NCBI RefSeq assembly: GCF_001428545.1 | Contig: NZ_LMHZ01000002.1 | Coordinates: 81,039-145,038, forward strand | Reading direction: 5' to 3' | DNA length: 64,000 nt | From: Noviherbaspirillum sp. Root189 | GTDB taxonomy: Bacteria; Pseudomonadota; Gammaproteobacteria; Burkholderiales; Burkholderiaceae_D | Shown here: positions 52,595-62,647 of the stretch, one piece after another | Layout of the letters: each line of letters starts with the position of its first letter | Numbering within the stretch: the first letter of the stretch is position 1 | Notes under the pieces: generated by a model | Told to the model about the DNA's origin: nothing | The model's input: the letters and a program-made list of their open reading frames with translations, nothing else | The model's database searches: none | Position numbers and translations under genes: made by a program

Positions 52595-53374
52595 ATGGAT
52601 TTTGGAATTGCTGGTAAACACGCGCTGGTCTGCGGCGCAAGCAAGGGACTCGGCCGGGGCTGCGCGGAAGCGCTTGCCGGAGAAGGGGTGCACGTTACGC
52701 TGGTCGCCCGCACCCAGGATGCGCTCGAAGCAACCGCGGCGGAAATTCGTCAGAAGACAGGCGTCACGGTCAATGCCGTGGCCTGCGACATCACCACGCC
52801 CGAGGGGCGCGACAAAGCGCTCGCTGCCTGCCCGCAAGTGGATATCCTGATTACCAATGCGGGTGGCCCGCCGCCGGGCGACTTCCGTAAATTCAATCGC
52901 GACGACTGGATTGCCGCCCTCGATGCCAACATGCTGACCCCGATCGAACTGATCAAGGCCACGGTGGACGGCATGATAGAACGCGGGTTCGGCCGCATCG
53001 TCAACATTACCTCGAGCGCGGTCAAGGCACCGATCGATATCCTCGGCCTGTCGAACGGTGCGCGTTCCGGCCTGACCGGTTTTGTCGCCGGCATTGCACG
53101 CAAGACGGTCAGCCATAACGTCACGATCAACAACCTGTTGCCCGGCCAGTTCGATACGGACCGGCTGAAGAAAACCCTGGGGGCTGCGGCAGCCGCTACC
53201 GGCAAAACTCTGGAGGAAGTCCTGGAAGCACGCAGCCAGCAGATTCCCGCACATCGCTTCGGCAACCCGGCCGAATTCGGCGCGGTCTGTGCATTCCTGT
53301 GCAGCATGCATGCCGGCTACATGACCGGCCAGAATGTATTGCTCGACGGCGGCAACTATCCCGGTACGTTTTAA
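52595..53374 (+). CDS. SDR-family oxidoreductase lacking the classical Tyr-x3-Lys pair
   Basis: 259 residues. Cofactor motif is CGASKGLGRG and the NAG motif is ITNAGGPPPGDF. The catalytic serine region ITSSAVKAPIDILGL is followed by SNGARSGLTGF, where other SDRs have YxxxK. This is a known FabG-like subgroup whose chemistry is unclear. GAGGAGA precedes ATG 52595. It sits between the EamA permease and mgsA on the same strand. Confidence 0.9.
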   Translation: MDFGIAGKHALVCGASKGLGRGCAEALAGEGVHVTLVARTQDALEATAAEIRQKTGVTVNAVACDITTPEGRDKALAACPQVDILITNAGGPPPGDFRKFNRDDWIAALDANMLTPIELIKATVDGMIERGFGRIVNITSSAVKAPIDILGLSNGARSGLTGFVAGIARKTVSHNVTINNLLPGQFDTDRLKKTLGAAAAATGKTLEEVLEARSQQIPAHRFGNPAEFGAVCAFLCSMHAGYMTGQNVLLDGGNYPGTF

Positions 53375-53515
53375 GTTTGAAAAAGTAGTTTGCGCAGGCA
53401 ACCCGTTCGCCGGGACAGGTGTCGAACGACATTCCGGGCGAATGCAAGCCGCAAGCCGGCCTATGCGCGGCGCGTTCATTTCTCCGCAACCAGTTTTTGA
53501 CACGATGAGGCAGCA

Positions 53516-53905
53516 GTGAAAAAACGTATCGCGCTGATTGCGCACGACAAGAAAAAGGATGACATGGTCGAGTTGGCATCGGAATTTGCCGATCTTCTGC
53601 GGCAATGCATCCTGGTAGCCACCGGCACGACCGGCAAACGATTGCATGACGACGTCGGCTTGACGGTCGAGCGCAAGCTTTCCGGACCATTCGGCGGCGA
53701 CATGCAGATCGGTGCCGAGCTGGTGGAGGGCAAGATCGATTGCGTCATCTTTTTGCGCGATCCCATGACCCCGCAGCCGCATGAGCCGGACATCAATGCA
53801 TTGATCCGGGCCTGCGACGTGCACAATGTTCCCTGCGCAACCAATGTCACTTCTGCGAAAATGTTGCTATCGCAGATTGTTCCTCATCATCACCATCACA
53901 ACTGA
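53516..53905 (+). CDS. mgsA: Methylglyoxal synthase with a natural poly-histidine C-terminus
   Basis: 129 residues from a GTG start. Family motifs: [35 protein letters not shown] (catalytic Asp; the usual QQIGA is MQIGA here), FLRDPM and [12 protein letters not shown], which keeps the catalytic His and Asp. NVPCATN completes the phosphate site. It makes methylglyoxal from dihydroxyacetone phosphate when phosphate is scarce. The protein ends HHHHHN, an unusual natural metal-binding tail. The quinone oxidoreductase gene starts 21 bp later on the same strand. Confidence 0.95.
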   Translation: MKKRIALIAHDKKKDDMVELASEFADLLRQCILVATGTTGKRLHDDVGLTVERKLSGPFGGDMQIGAELVEGKIDCVIFLRDPMTPQPHEPDINALIRACDVHNVPCATNVTSAKMLLSQIVPHHHHHN

Positions 53906-53926
53906 ATAACCTAAAAGGAGCAGGAA

Positions 53927-54901
53927 ATGGTCAAGGCTATCCGCATCAATTCCGTCGGCGGACCGGAAGTCATGGAATACGTGGACGTTGAACTCGGTAA
54001 TCCCGGGCCAGGCGAGGCGCTGGTCCGCCAGCATGCCTGTGGCCTGAACTATATCGACGTCTATTTCCGCACCGGCGCTTATCCGCAGCCACTGCCCGCC
54101 GGTCTGGGCATGGAAGGTGCCGGTGTGGTGGAAGCCGTCGGCCAAGGCGTCACCCACATCAAGCCCGGTGATCGTGTTGCCTACGCCGGACGTCCGACCG
54201 GCGCCTATGCCGAAGCGCGCATCATGCCCGCGGCCATCCTGGTCAAGCTGCCGGAGTCGATCAGTTTCGAGACCGGCGCCGCGATGATGCTGCAGGGCCT
54301 GACCGTGCAATACCTGTTCCGTCGCACCTTCCCGCTGCGTGGCGGCGAAACCATCCTGTTCCATGCAGCCGCCGGCGGCGTTGGCCTGATCGCCTGCCAA
54401 TGGGCACGCGCGATCGGCGTCAACATGATTGGCACCGTCGGGTCCGACGAAAAAGCTGCGCTTGCCAAAGCGCACGGCTGTACGCACACCATTAACTACA
54501 ACACGGAAAACTTTGTCGAGCGCGTCAAGGAAATTACCGAAGGCAAGGGCGTGCCGGTCGTGTACGACTCGATCGGCAAGGATACATTCATCGGTTCGCT
54601 GGACTGCCTGTCTCCGCTGGGCATGATGGTCAGCTTCGGCAGTGCGTCCGGCCCGGTACCGCCGTTCGGACTGAATGAACTGGCCTCGCGCGGTTCGTTG
54701 TTCGTCACGCGCCCGACCCTGTTCACTTACGCGGCCAAGCGCAACGACCTGGAAGACATGGCAGCCGATCTGTTCAGCATGATCGAAAGCCGGAAGATCA
54801 AAATCGACATCAATCAGCGCTATGCGCTCAAGGATGTCGCCCAGGCCCATCGTGATCTCGAAGCGCGCAAGACGACGGGATCGACCATCCTGGTACCGTG
54901 A
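53927..54901 (+). CDS. NADPH:quinone oxidoreductase (zinc-independent MDR family)
   Basis: 324 residues. NSVGGPEVMEYVDVELG, GLNYIDVYFRTGAYP and GMEGAGVVEAVGQGV are QOR signatures; the NADPH motif is HAAAGGVGLIACQWA. No structural or catalytic zinc cysteines are seen, consistent with QorA. It performs one-electron or two-electron reduction of quinones or reactive enals. AAAGGAG precedes the ATG. It follows mgsA by 21 bp and may handle reactive carbonyls; that link is inference. Confidence 0.93.
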   Translation: MVKAIRINSVGGPEVMEYVDVELGNPGPGEALVRQHACGLNYIDVYFRTGAYPQPLPAGLGMEGAGVVEAVGQGVTHIKPGDRVAYAGRPTGAYAEARIMPAAILVKLPESISFETGAAMMLQGLTVQYLFRRTFPLRGGETILFHAAAGGVGLIACQWARAIGVNMIGTVGSDEKAALAKAHGCTHTINYNTENFVERVKEITEGKGVPVVYDSIGKDTFIGSLDCLSPLGMMVSFGSASGPVPPFGLNELASRGSLFVTRPTLFTYAAKRNDLEDMAADLFSMIESRKIKIDINQRYALKDVAQAHRDLEARKTTGSTILVP

Positions 54902-55059
54902 TGAACAAGGAACCGCACAATAACCCGATGGAGCATCCCGCCGAGCAGCCAACCGGCACCGATGGCACGCCAAAATTTGGCAAGTTGCTGCTGGTGCTGA
55001 TCGGTGCGGTCCTGCTGATCGTTGCCATCACGCTGGCATCCGAAGCCTTGTATTCCTGA
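54901..55059 (+). CDS. Small single-pass membrane protein
   Basis: 52 residues. Its ATG overlaps the stop codon of the quinone oxidoreductase (TGATG), so it is coupled. Residues 1-25 are polar (MNKEPHNNPMEHPAEQPTGT and following); residues 28-46 are a hydrophobic helix (KLLLVLIGAVLLIVAITLA); the tail is SEALYS. No family recognised. The coupling and the clean helix support it as a real gene. Confidence 0.65.
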   Translation: MNKEPHNNPMEHPAEQPTGTDGTPKFGKLLLVLIGAVLLIVAITLASEALYS

Positions 55060-55099
55060 ACGGGAGGGTGCAGGCCTTGTATTGCCGATACCGCCGATC

Positions 55100-57034
55100 A
55101 TGAGCGAGCAATCAACCGGACGCGGTCCGGTGCAAGCCGGCGCCGAGCGCGTCGCCTTGCTGCACGCGCTGGCGTTCAACGCGTTGCGGCTTGCCTCGGT
55201 GCAGCTGGATGGTTTCACAACACGGTTGCATGAGGCCTTGGCCGCCCAGATGCAGCTACCCGAACTGCAGGCAGATGAAGTCGATGCCTGTCGTGCCGCG
55301 CTTGCGCGACTGCGCGACCAACCGGCCCTGTTCAGTAAATTTGTCGCCGAAAATCTTCAGGAAAAATTGCTCCAGGCGGCCGACTCGACCGCCGAGCACG
55401 GCGTGGCGCCCATCGAAAGCGGTGCCATGGATCTGTCTCTCCTTAGCTTCGATGCGATGGAAGCCAGGGTATTGCTCGACAACCTCAGCCAGGTACTCGA
55501 TGCCGCGCATCAGGACACGCTGACCTCGCTCAGTCTGCGCATTGCCCACTGCGTGGGTTCGGATGCGATCGGCATCGCGCAGAATCCGTTTCGTTCGGAA
55601 ACCTTTCTGCAGGCGGTATCGGCGGCATGGCGCAAGTTCCATCCCGGCGACATTGCCCACAGGCTGGCGATGCAGCAGATGCGGCCGGATGTTTTCCTGC
55701 GGCTGGAGCCGGTCTGGCAAACGCTGAATCGCGAACTGATAGCGCGCCATATCCTGCCCGATCTCGAAGCCACCTATCGTCCACGCATTGTCGACACGGA
55801 TCTGTCCGCGCCATCGCTCGAACATCGCCTGCGAACCTGGCTTGCGCCGGAAGGTACGCTCAACGTCATTGCAGCGCGCGTGGTGTCGCTGCTCGACAGC
55901 ATGTCGAGCCATCTGATCACCAATACCATCATTCCCGGGCGCGTGCGCACCTTGCTGCTGCGTCTGCAAGAGCCGCTCACCCAGCTCGCTCTGGCTGACG
56001 CCAATTTCCTGTTCAGCGATGCACATCCCGCGCGTCGTCTCCTGTATGAAATGATCAACACCGGCATCGGCTGCGACGATGCATCCGGCGCCGACGATCC
56101 ACTGTATCAGGCACTTGTACGTACCGTGGAACGGCTTGACGACGTACTCGACGGGTTAGCGCCGGAGTTCGTCCCGCCCACTTCGGTATTCGATACCCTG
56201 ATGCGTGACCTGCAGGCGAGTGCTGCCCAGCTTTATCTGCCGCTGGAGTCCCAGCTTGCAACCCGGCGTGAACAGGCATTGCGCGAGGAAGAGCAAGCGC
56301 ATGCACAGACACTCGCCGAGGCAGACGTGCTGGCACGCATCGAAACAGGTGAAGTGCCAGGTTTTCTGGAAGAGTTTTTGCTCGCGCAATGGACCCGGGT
56401 GCTGGCGTTTGGCCACAGCGTACGTAGTGCCAAACCAGACGTGCTGCCAAGTGTCACCAAGGCAATGGACGACCTGATCTGGAGCGTGCAGCCTAAAGGT
56501 AGTCCCGAGGACCGCAAAGAATTGCTCGCCCACTTGCCCGGCATGCTATCCATGCTGAATGCCTGGCTCAATGTGGTGAAGTGGCACGGACCCGAGCGCG
56601 AGCAACTCCTCAGCCAATTGGCCGAACGCCAGGCGGCGGCAATGCGCGCCCCTGCCGCACCTTCACCACGGCAACAGCTGGAACTGACGATGAACACCGT
56701 ACAGCGCGCCAGCGAGCACCAACTGACACGTCGTGCCCGCGCACAACAGCAGGCGGCGCTGGCCGGTTTTGCGCCGGTGATCGACGACCTCAAGCCGGGA
56801 AGCTGGATGGAGTTTGTGCGCAATAACGGGACGCGGGTAAATTGCCGGCTGTTATGGGCCAGTCCGGCACGTGGACGCTTCATTTTTGTGTCGCCGTCAA
56901 CGCAGGTGCTGTTCACACTCAGCGACGAGGCGCTTGCGCAAGCCTTGCACGCCAACCGCGCCAATGCCATCGCGAGTGACTCGGTTATCGGAAAGGCGCT
57001 GGATGCCGCGTTGCAGGAATTAGGCGTGCCATAG
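55100..57034 (+). CDS. DUF1631 family protein
   Basis: 644 residues, mostly helical, soluble. The family hallmark is the C-terminal segment LKPGSWMEFVRNNGTRVNCRLLWASPARGRFIFVSPSTQVLF, a PilZ-like or SH3-like barrel. DUF1631 is common in beta- and gammaproteobacteria and its role is not established; a link to surface motility or c-di-GMP has been discussed for related barrels. ATG 55100 was chosen over an earlier frame start because the N-terminus then fits the family. It follows the small membrane gene by 40 bp. Confidence 0.9.
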   Translation: MSEQSTGRGPVQAGAERVALLHALAFNALRLASVQLDGFTTRLHEALAAQMQLPELQADEVDACRAALARLRDQPALFSKFVAENLQEKLLQAADSTAEHGVAPIESGAMDLSLLSFDAMEARVLLDNLSQVLDAAHQDTLTSLSLRIAHCVGSDAIGIAQNPFRSETFLQAVSAAWRKFHPGDIAHRLAMQQMRPDVFLRLEPVWQTLNRELIARHILPDLEATYRPRIVDTDLSAPSLEHRLRTWLAPEGTLNVIAARVVSLLDSMSSHLITNTIIPGRVRTLLLRLQEPLTQLALADANFLFSDAHPARRLLYEMINTGIGCDDASGADDPLYQALVRTVERLDDVLDGLAPEFVPPTSVFDTLMRDLQASAAQLYLPLESQLATRREQALREEEQAHAQTLAEADVLARIETGEVPGFLEEFLLAQWTRVLAFGHSVRSAKPDVLPSVTKAMDDLIWSVQPKGSPEDRKELLAHLPGMLSMLNAWLNVVKWHGPEREQLLSQLAERQAAAMRAPAAPSPRQQLELTMNTVQRASEHQLTRRARAQQQAALAGFAPVIDDLKPGSWMEFVRNNGTRVNCRLLWASPARGRFIFVSPSTQVLFTLSDEALAQALHANRANAIASDSVIGKALDAALQELGVP

Positions 57035-57104
57035 GGAAGCCACATCTATGTAGCAGGCTTACCTGGCAACACAGCAGCCCGGTAAGCAGAACCGTTGCAA
57101 CAAC

Positions 57105-57743
57105 TTATTTTTGCTGCTTTGCGACTTCAAGTTCGATCCGGCGCGGCACGCCGCTCTTGCCAGGAAAATCGACGAATGCGCTGCGCACCATATAGGGCAT
57201 GATCGCCGCCAGTGATCGGTTGGTGCCTTCGCTGACGACAGTCGTTTCATAGAGCTTTTTGCCATCGGCCATGCGCGCCAGTATGATCTTCAGCTGTCGT
57301 GTAAACAACTGGTATTGCGAGACCCTTTGCTCCACGACAGGAGGTCCATACCAGAATGGATCATAGAATGGATCATAGAAAGGTCCGTAGTAGCCACGCC
57401 AGGCAGGCCCATACCAGTAAGGGTTAACCACGACCGGATAGACCTCGCGCACATCGCGGCCCGTGATGCTGTAGCTTAGTGCAGCCTTCAGTGCGGGCGT
57501 GGTGGAAGCGGGCGCTTCCGTAAAACCAAGCCGGTTCAGTTCGGCACGCACCAGGTCTTCATAGCTGCGGTATTCGAGGCTGTCGTTCTGGTCCTTGGTC
57601 CGTTCGAAGACATACGATTTGTCCGGCAGGGTATCGGGCCATTCGTGAAACGCCGTCACGTCGCTTCTGATGGTGCTGGTCGCGCAACCGCCCAGCAGCA
57701 AGGTCGTTATCGCCATCATGCCGGCGACCAGCCATCGTTTCAT
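57105..57743 (-). CDS. DUF4136 lipoprotein
   Basis: 212 residues. Lipoprotein signal KRWLVAGMMAITTLLLGGC with lipobox LGGC at Cys20, followed by ATSTIRSDVTAFHEWP, typical of DUF4136 outer-membrane lipoproteins. A Tyr-, Pro- and Trp-rich central region (NPYWYGPAWRGYYGPFYDPFYDPFWYG) contains short FYDPF repeats. ATG 57743 has GGAGAGAAG before it. Function of the family is unknown. The spacer to the next gene is about 340 bp. Confidence 0.88.
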   Translation of the reverse strand: MKRWLVAGMMAITTLLLGGCATSTIRSDVTAFHEWPDTLPDKSYVFERTKDQNDSLEYRSYEDLVRAELNRLGFTEAPASTTPALKAALSYSITGRDVREVYPVVVNPYWYGPAWRGYYGPFYDPFYDPFWYGPPVVEQRVSQYQLFTRQLKIILARMADGKKLYETTVVSEGTNRSLAAIMPYMVRSAFVDFPGKSGVPRRIELEVAKQQK

Positions 57744-57899
57744 AACTTCTCTCCGGTTTTGCAATGTCTCTTTATAGAAACTGAGAATGTAAAAGCGCGT
57801 TAAAAATTCCGCAAATTTTTGTAATTCTGTAAACCTGGGTAGCGCTGACCGACCACGTTGAGGACGTCATTGCAAATCCAAAGGACGTCACAACAAATC

Positions 57900-57990
57900 G
57901 CATGACATCCAATATGCTGCAGACCGGCCCCTTCCCCCTTGGCAGGGGCGCCCGGCGAGGAGGAAGGTTGGGATGGAGGTTGAGTGCCCA
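57900..57990. repeat. GC-rich hairpin repeat in a 342-bp spacer
   Basis: CCCCTTGGCAGGGG folds into a short stem in a run rich in C then G, a look shared by many dispersed intergenic repeats of Burkholderiales. Nearby, AGGACGTCA occurs twice within 30 bases (about 57860-57890). No gene is supported in 57744-58085. Confidence 0.35.
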
Positions 57991-58085
57991 CATCGGCTCA
58001 ACAGCCGATACAAGCAAAAAATTTTTCACTTTCCCGGCAGCGTTCACCAGCAAACCCCATCTGGCAAGCACATCCCCCAATAACC

Positions 58086-58427
58086 CTATCGTGGATTCTC
58101 GAAAAAGATGTAATTCGCCCCGAAATCGCTGATCTCGAAATACACTTTTTTCTCGCCCGGGTCAGCAACCATGTTCTGGTTTTCATCGAGCACGCCATAG
58201 CCAAACCGGTACGAACGTGGCTGCCCGTCATTGGTCCCGGACGCAGTGGTCATCTTGTCGATCTTGATAAAGCGGCGCATCAGTTTATCGCCCGCATAAA
58301 ACTCCAGGACACCGTTGGTACCGGTCCAGTTCTGGACCGAGCGGCTGATCTGGTTCTGCTGTTCCTGTGTGCAGCCGGCAAGTAGTGCAGAAATGGCAAC
58401 TACGAAAAGCGCAAAGGATGATTTCAT
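58086..58427 (-). CDS. Small lipoprotein of unknown function
   Basis: 113 residues. Signal KSSFALFVVAISALLAGC with lipobox LAGC at Cys19, then QEQQNQISRSVQNW. The mature part looks like a small beta barrel or sandwich (VLEFYAGDKLMRRFIKIDKM, YRFGYGVLDENQN, KKVYFEISDFGANYIFF). No family recognised. It is divergent from pepN with 72 bp between starts. Confidence 0.8.
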   Translation of the reverse strand: MKSSFALFVVAISALLAGCTQEQQNQISRSVQNWTGTNGVLEFYAGDKLMRRFIKIDKMTTASGTNDGQPRSYRFGYGVLDENQNMVADPGEKKVYFEISDFGANYIFFENPR

Positions 58428-58499
58428 CAGGATAGGCTCCCGCCGTGTTGGTTGGTAAAATGGCTATTTGCGTCATTATCTCGCGAAACCAATCCAACT

Positions 58500-61187
58500 A
58501 TGCGTACCGACACCGCCCAAACGATTTATCGCAAGGATTACACGCCGCCGACCTACTGGGTCGATACCGTTGAAATGGGGTTTGACCTCGATCCGGATCT
58601 CACGCGCGTCGCCACTCGGCTGACCATGCGCCGCAATACCGAAAGCCGCAACAAGAGCCTTGTCTTGTACGGTGATAGCCTGGAACTCGTGCAGCTGCGC
58701 ATGAACGGCAAAGAAGTCGCCAAGCGCGGTTATGCGCTGGGAAACGGTATTCTCGAGATCTTCAACGCGCCTGACAGCGTCACGCTGGAAATCGAAACCG
58801 CCATCCATCCGAACCAGAACACCTCGCTGATGGGCCTGTACACGTCCAACGGCAACTTTTTCACCCAGTGTGAAGCAGAAGGTTTCCGCAAGATTACTTT
58901 CTTCCCCGATCGCCCCGACGTGATGGCGAAATACAAGGTGATGCTGCGTGCCGACAAGCAACGTTATCCCGTATTGCTGTCCAATGGCAACCTCATCGAG
59001 GAAGGCGTTTTGGGCGATGGCCGTCATTACGCGGTATGGGAAGATCCGTTCAAGAAGCCGTCTTATCTGTTCGCGCTGGTCGCCGGTCAACTGGTCTGCC
59101 AGGAAGAAACCTACATGCTGCAATCGGGACGTGAAGTCCTGCTGCAGGTATGGGTGGAGGAGGGCAACCTCGACAAGACCCAGCATGCAATGGACTCGCT
59201 GAAAAACAGCATCCGTTGGGACGTTGAACGCTTCGGCCTTGAACTCGACCTTGACCGCTTCATGATCGTTGCGGTTGGCGACTTCAACATGGGGGCGATG
59301 GAAAACAAGGGCCTCAACATCTTCAACACCAAGTACGTGCTGGCCAACCCGCGCATTGCTACCGATGCCGATTACGCCGGCATCGAATCCGTGGTCGGCC
59401 ATGAATATTTTCACAACTGGACCGGCAACCGCGTCACCTGCCGCGACTGGTTCCAGCTCTCGCTCAAGGAAGGCCTCACCGTTTTCCGTGACCAGGAATT
59501 CTCCGCTGACCTGATCGGTAGCGAAAGCGGCCGCGCGGTCAAGCGCATCGAGGACGTGCGCGTATTGCGCCAGGCGCAATTTCCGGAAGACGCCGGCCCG
59601 ATGGCGCATCCGGTGCGCCCCGATTCCTATGTCGAAATCAACAACTTCTACACCGTCACGATTTACGAGAAGGGTTCGGAAGTCGTGCGCATGTACCAGA
59701 CCCTGCTCGGACGCGACGGCTTCCGCAAGGGCATGGACCTGTATTTCCAACGGCATGACGGACAGGCGGTCACCTGCGACGATTTCCGTGCCGCAATGGC
59801 CGATGCCAATAGCCGTGACCTGAGCCAGTTCGAACTCTGGTACAGCCAGGCCGGCACGCCGCGCGTCAAGGCGGAAACGCAATACGACCGCGATGCAAAG
59901 ACCTACTCCATCACGCTGACGCAATCCTGCCCACCGACGCCAGGACAAAGCAAGAAGCTGCCTTTCCATATTCCGGTTGCAGTCGGTCTGCTCGACAGGA
60001 GCGGCCGCGACATGCCACTGGCATTGCAGGGCGGATCGCAGGACAATCAGGCAGGCAACAATGGCGCGGCGCCGACCACCATGGTGCTGGAACTCACGCA
60101 GGCGAACGAGACCTTCGTCTTCACCAACGTCAGCGAACAGCCGGTGCCGTCGATCCTGCGCAATTTCTCCGCGCCGGTCATCCTGGAGTATGACTACAGC
60201 GACGCCGATCTCGCCTTCCTGATGGCCAATGACAGTGATGCCTTCAATCGCTGGGAAGCCGGTCAACGGCTCGCGATGCGCCGCATGCTCGCGTTGTCGC
60301 AGTCGGTGCAGGATGGCATTCCCTTGAACGACACCGCGCGGAACGATACGGCATTGCAGAGGGCTTTCCGTGCAACGCTGACCGATACCAACCTCGATCC
60401 CGCCTTCTGTGAACTGGCGCTGACGCTGCCATCGGAAACCGTAGTCGCCGAGCAGATGGATGTGATCGACCCGCACGCCATCCATGCGGTGCGCATTTTC
60501 CTGCGCCGCTCACTCGCGTCCGCGCTGAAGGTTGACTGGCTGGTCGCCTATCAGGACAACCGCACACCCGGCACCTACAGTCCCGACCCCATCTCTGCCG
60601 GCAAGCGTGGTCTCAAGAACCTCGCCCTATCCTACGTGATGGAAGTCGACGATGTCGATGCTCACCGGCTCGCGCAAAACCAGTACGACAATGCCAACAA
60701 CATGACCGATCGCATTGCCGCGCTATCCGCAATGGTCAACAGCACTGCACCGGGCAGGGACGCGGCACTTGCCAGCTTCTATGAAGACTTCAAGCAGGAA
60801 GCGCTGGTCATCGACAAGTGGTTCTCGCTGCAGGCCATGGCGCGCCATACCGATGTGGCGACCGTACGCGAACTGATGAAACACCCGGCCTTTTCCATCA
60901 AGAATCCAAACCGCGCACGCAGCCTGATCTTCAGCTTCTGCAATGGCAATCCGTCGCAATTCCATGCGGTCGATGGCAGCGGCTATGAATTCTGGGCCGA
61001 CCAGGTGATTGCACTCAATGCGATCAATCCGCAAGTTGCCGCACGCCTTGCGCGCACGATGGATCGCTGGCGGAAATACACGCCTACCTTGCAGGAAAAA
61101 ATGCGCGCAGCGCTCAAGCGCGTAGCGGCCACCAAGTCCCTGTCGAAAGACGTGCTTGAAGTGGTCACCAAGTCGCTTGCCGATTAA
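58500..61187 (+). CDS. pepN: Aminopeptidase N (M1 zinc metallopeptidase)
   Basis: 895 residues, full E. coli PepN length. The substrate-recognition motif is GAMENKGLNIFN (near 265) and the zinc site is HEYFHNWTGNRVTC (His301, Glu302, His305, with the second Glu about 19 residues later). DYTPPTYWVDTVEMGFDLDP starts the N-terminal beta domain. It removes N-terminal residues from peptides in the cytoplasm. ATG 58500 fits the family; an upstream frame extension has no support. Confidence 0.97.
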   Translation: MRTDTAQTIYRKDYTPPTYWVDTVEMGFDLDPDLTRVATRLTMRRNTESRNKSLVLYGDSLELVQLRMNGKEVAKRGYALGNGILEIFNAPDSVTLEIETAIHPNQNTSLMGLYTSNGNFFTQCEAEGFRKITFFPDRPDVMAKYKVMLRADKQRYPVLLSNGNLIEEGVLGDGRHYAVWEDPFKKPSYLFALVAGQLVCQEETYMLQSGREVLLQVWVEEGNLDKTQHAMDSLKNSIRWDVERFGLELDLDRFMIVAVGDFNMGAMENKGLNIFNTKYVLANPRIATDADYAGIESVVGHEYFHNWTGNRVTCRDWFQLSLKEGLTVFRDQEFSADLIGSESGRAVKRIEDVRVLRQAQFPEDAGPMAHPVRPDSYVEINNFYTVTIYEKGSEVVRMYQTLLGRDGFRKGMDLYFQRHDGQAVTCDDFRAAMADANSRDLSQFELWYSQAGTPRVKAETQYDRDAKTYSITLTQSCPPTPGQSKKLPFHIPVAVGLLDRSGRDMPLALQGGSQDNQAGNNGAAPTTMVLELTQANETFVFTNVSEQPVPSILRNFSAPVILEYDYSDADLAFLMANDSDAFNRWEAGQRLAMRRMLALSQSVQDGIPLNDTARNDTALQRAFRATLTDTNLDPAFCELALTLPSETVVAEQMDVIDPHAIHAVRIFLRRSLASALKVDWLVAYQDNRTPGTYSPDPISAGKRGLKNLALSYVMEVDDVDAHRLAQNQYDNANNMTDRIAALSAMVNSTAPGRDAALASFYEDFKQEALVIDKWFSLQAMARHTDVATVRELMKHPAFSIKNPNRARSLIFSFCNGNPSQFHAVDGSGYEFWADQVIALNAINPQVAARLARTMDRWRKYTPTLQEKMRAALKRVAATKSLSKDVLEVVTKSLAD

Positions 61188-61364
61188 GGACAATACGCAA
61201 TACAACAAGCAACACAACAAGCAACGCAAAAACACAGAGTCCTCAAGACACCGAAAGGCCGCCGCGGTAACAGTCCACAACGAAGACAGGTACCGCAGGC
61301 GGGCCACGGAAAGAGGCCATCACATAACGCCGCAATTCCTAACATTATTACTACTGGAACGCCT

Positions 61365-62366
61365 ATGAAACGAGTAAGCCTCACGCAATACCTGGTCGAG
61401 GAGCAGCGCCTCCATAACAGCATCCCCGCCGAACTGCGCCTGCTGATCGAAGTCGTCGCCCGCGCCTGCAAGACCATCAGTCATGCGGTCAGCAAGGGTG
61501 CGCTCGGCGAAGTCCTCGGCAGCGCAGGTAGCGAAAACGTCCAGGGCGAAGTGCAGAAAAAGCTCGACGTCCTGTCCAATGAAATCCTGCTCGAAGCCAA
61601 CGAGTGGGGCGGCCACCTCGCGGCGATGGCATCGGAAGAAATGGAAACCATCCACCCGATTCCCAATCGCTATCCCAAGGGCGAATACATGCTGCTGTTC
61701 GATCCGCTCGACGGCTCCAGCAACATCGACGTCAACGTCTCGATCGGTACCATCTTCTCGGTGCTGAAGGCCCCCGAAGGCATGAAGGAGCCGACCGAAA
61801 AGGATTTCCTGCAACCGGGCAGCAAGCAGGTCGCCGCCGGCTACGCCGTCTACGGCCCACAGACCGTGCTCGTGCTGACCACCGGCGACGGCGTCAACTG
61901 CTTCACGCTCGACCGTGAAATGGGTTCCTGGGTACTCACCGAGCGCGACATGAAGGTTCCCGAGGAAACCAAGGAATACGCGATCAACGCCTCCAACGCC
62001 CGCCACTGGTACCCGCCCGTCAAGCGCTACATCGACGAACTGCAAGCCGGCGACACCGGTCCGCGCGGCAAGAACTTCAACATGCGCTGGATCGCCTCCA
62101 TGGTGGCCGACGTACACCGCATCCTCAACCGTGGCGGCATCTTCATGTACCCGGCTGACGCGCGTGAACCGGACAAGCCAGGCAAGCTGCGCCTGATGTA
62201 CGAAGCCAATCCCATGGCCTTCCTCATCGAGCAGGCCGGTGGCGCTGCGACTAACGGCAAGCAGCGCATTCTGGACATTCAGCCGGGCAAGCTGCATGAG
62301 CGGGTTGCGGTGTTTCTGGGGTCGAAGAGTGAAGTGGAACGCGTGACCAGTTATCACAACGAGTAA
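61365..62366 (+). CDS. fbp: Fructose-1,6-bisphosphatase class I
   Basis: 333 residues. Signatures: [20 protein letters not shown] (metal site), [48 protein letters not shown] (substrate site with Lys-Leu-Arg). It dephosphorylates fructose-1,6-bisphosphate in gluconeogenesis. The 177-bp spacer after pepN contains a tandem 12-bp repeat (61202-61225) of no clear meaning. Ends about 110 bp before a tRNA gene. Confidence 0.97.
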   Translation: MKRVSLTQYLVEEQRLHNSIPAELRLLIEVVARACKTISHAVSKGALGEVLGSAGSENVQGEVQKKLDVLSNEILLEANEWGGHLAAMASEEMETIHPIPNRYPKGEYMLLFDPLDGSSNIDVNVSIGTIFSVLKAPEGMKEPTEKDFLQPGSKQVAAGYAVYGPQTVLVLTTGDGVNCFTLDREMGSWVLTERDMKVPEETKEYAINASNARHWYPPVKRYIDELQAGDTGPRGKNFNMRWIASMVADVHRILNRGGIFMYPADAREPDKPGKLRLMYEANPMAFLIEQAGGAATNGKQRILDIQPGKLHERVAVFLGSKSEVERVTSYHNE

Positions 62367-62477
62367 ACGTGGTCTGGACGCCGTTAGCGGGAGATTGAAG
62401 GAAGGGTCTCTTGCTGGCGGTGAAAGGGTTGGCGGTCTGGTAATGCGGCAAATGTTTTTGCTAGAATACGCTTCATC

Positions 62478-62553
<76 letters not shown>

Positions 62554-62561
62554 AGGAAATC

Positions 62562-62600
62562 AAAGGCTTATGACTTTCTCTAGTCATGGGCCTTTTTCTT
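62562..62600 (+). terminator. Rho-independent terminator after tRNA-Thr
   Basis: AAAGGC and ATGAC pair with GTCAT and GCCTTT in an interrupted stem, followed by TTTTTCTTTTT. It lies 9 bases after the tRNA CCA end. Confidence 0.8.
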
Positions 62601-62605
62601 TTTCG

Positions 62606-62628
62606 GTCTACGTAGACAGTATGTAGAC
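62606..62628. repeat. GTAGAC repeats beside the XRE gene
   Basis: GTCTACGTAGAC is a perfect 12-bp palindrome and a third GTAGAC follows at 62623-62628. Another GTAGAC stands on the other side of the XRE gene at 62912. These could be regulator half-sites or a recombination scar. Confidence 0.4.
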
Positions 62629-62647
62629 ATGAAGATAAGCTACTACG

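Noticed and set aside
61202..61225. Tandem 12-bp repeat ACAACAAGCAAC twice
   Set aside because: Low-complexity two-copy repeat in a spacer; no sign of CRISPR or regulatory role.
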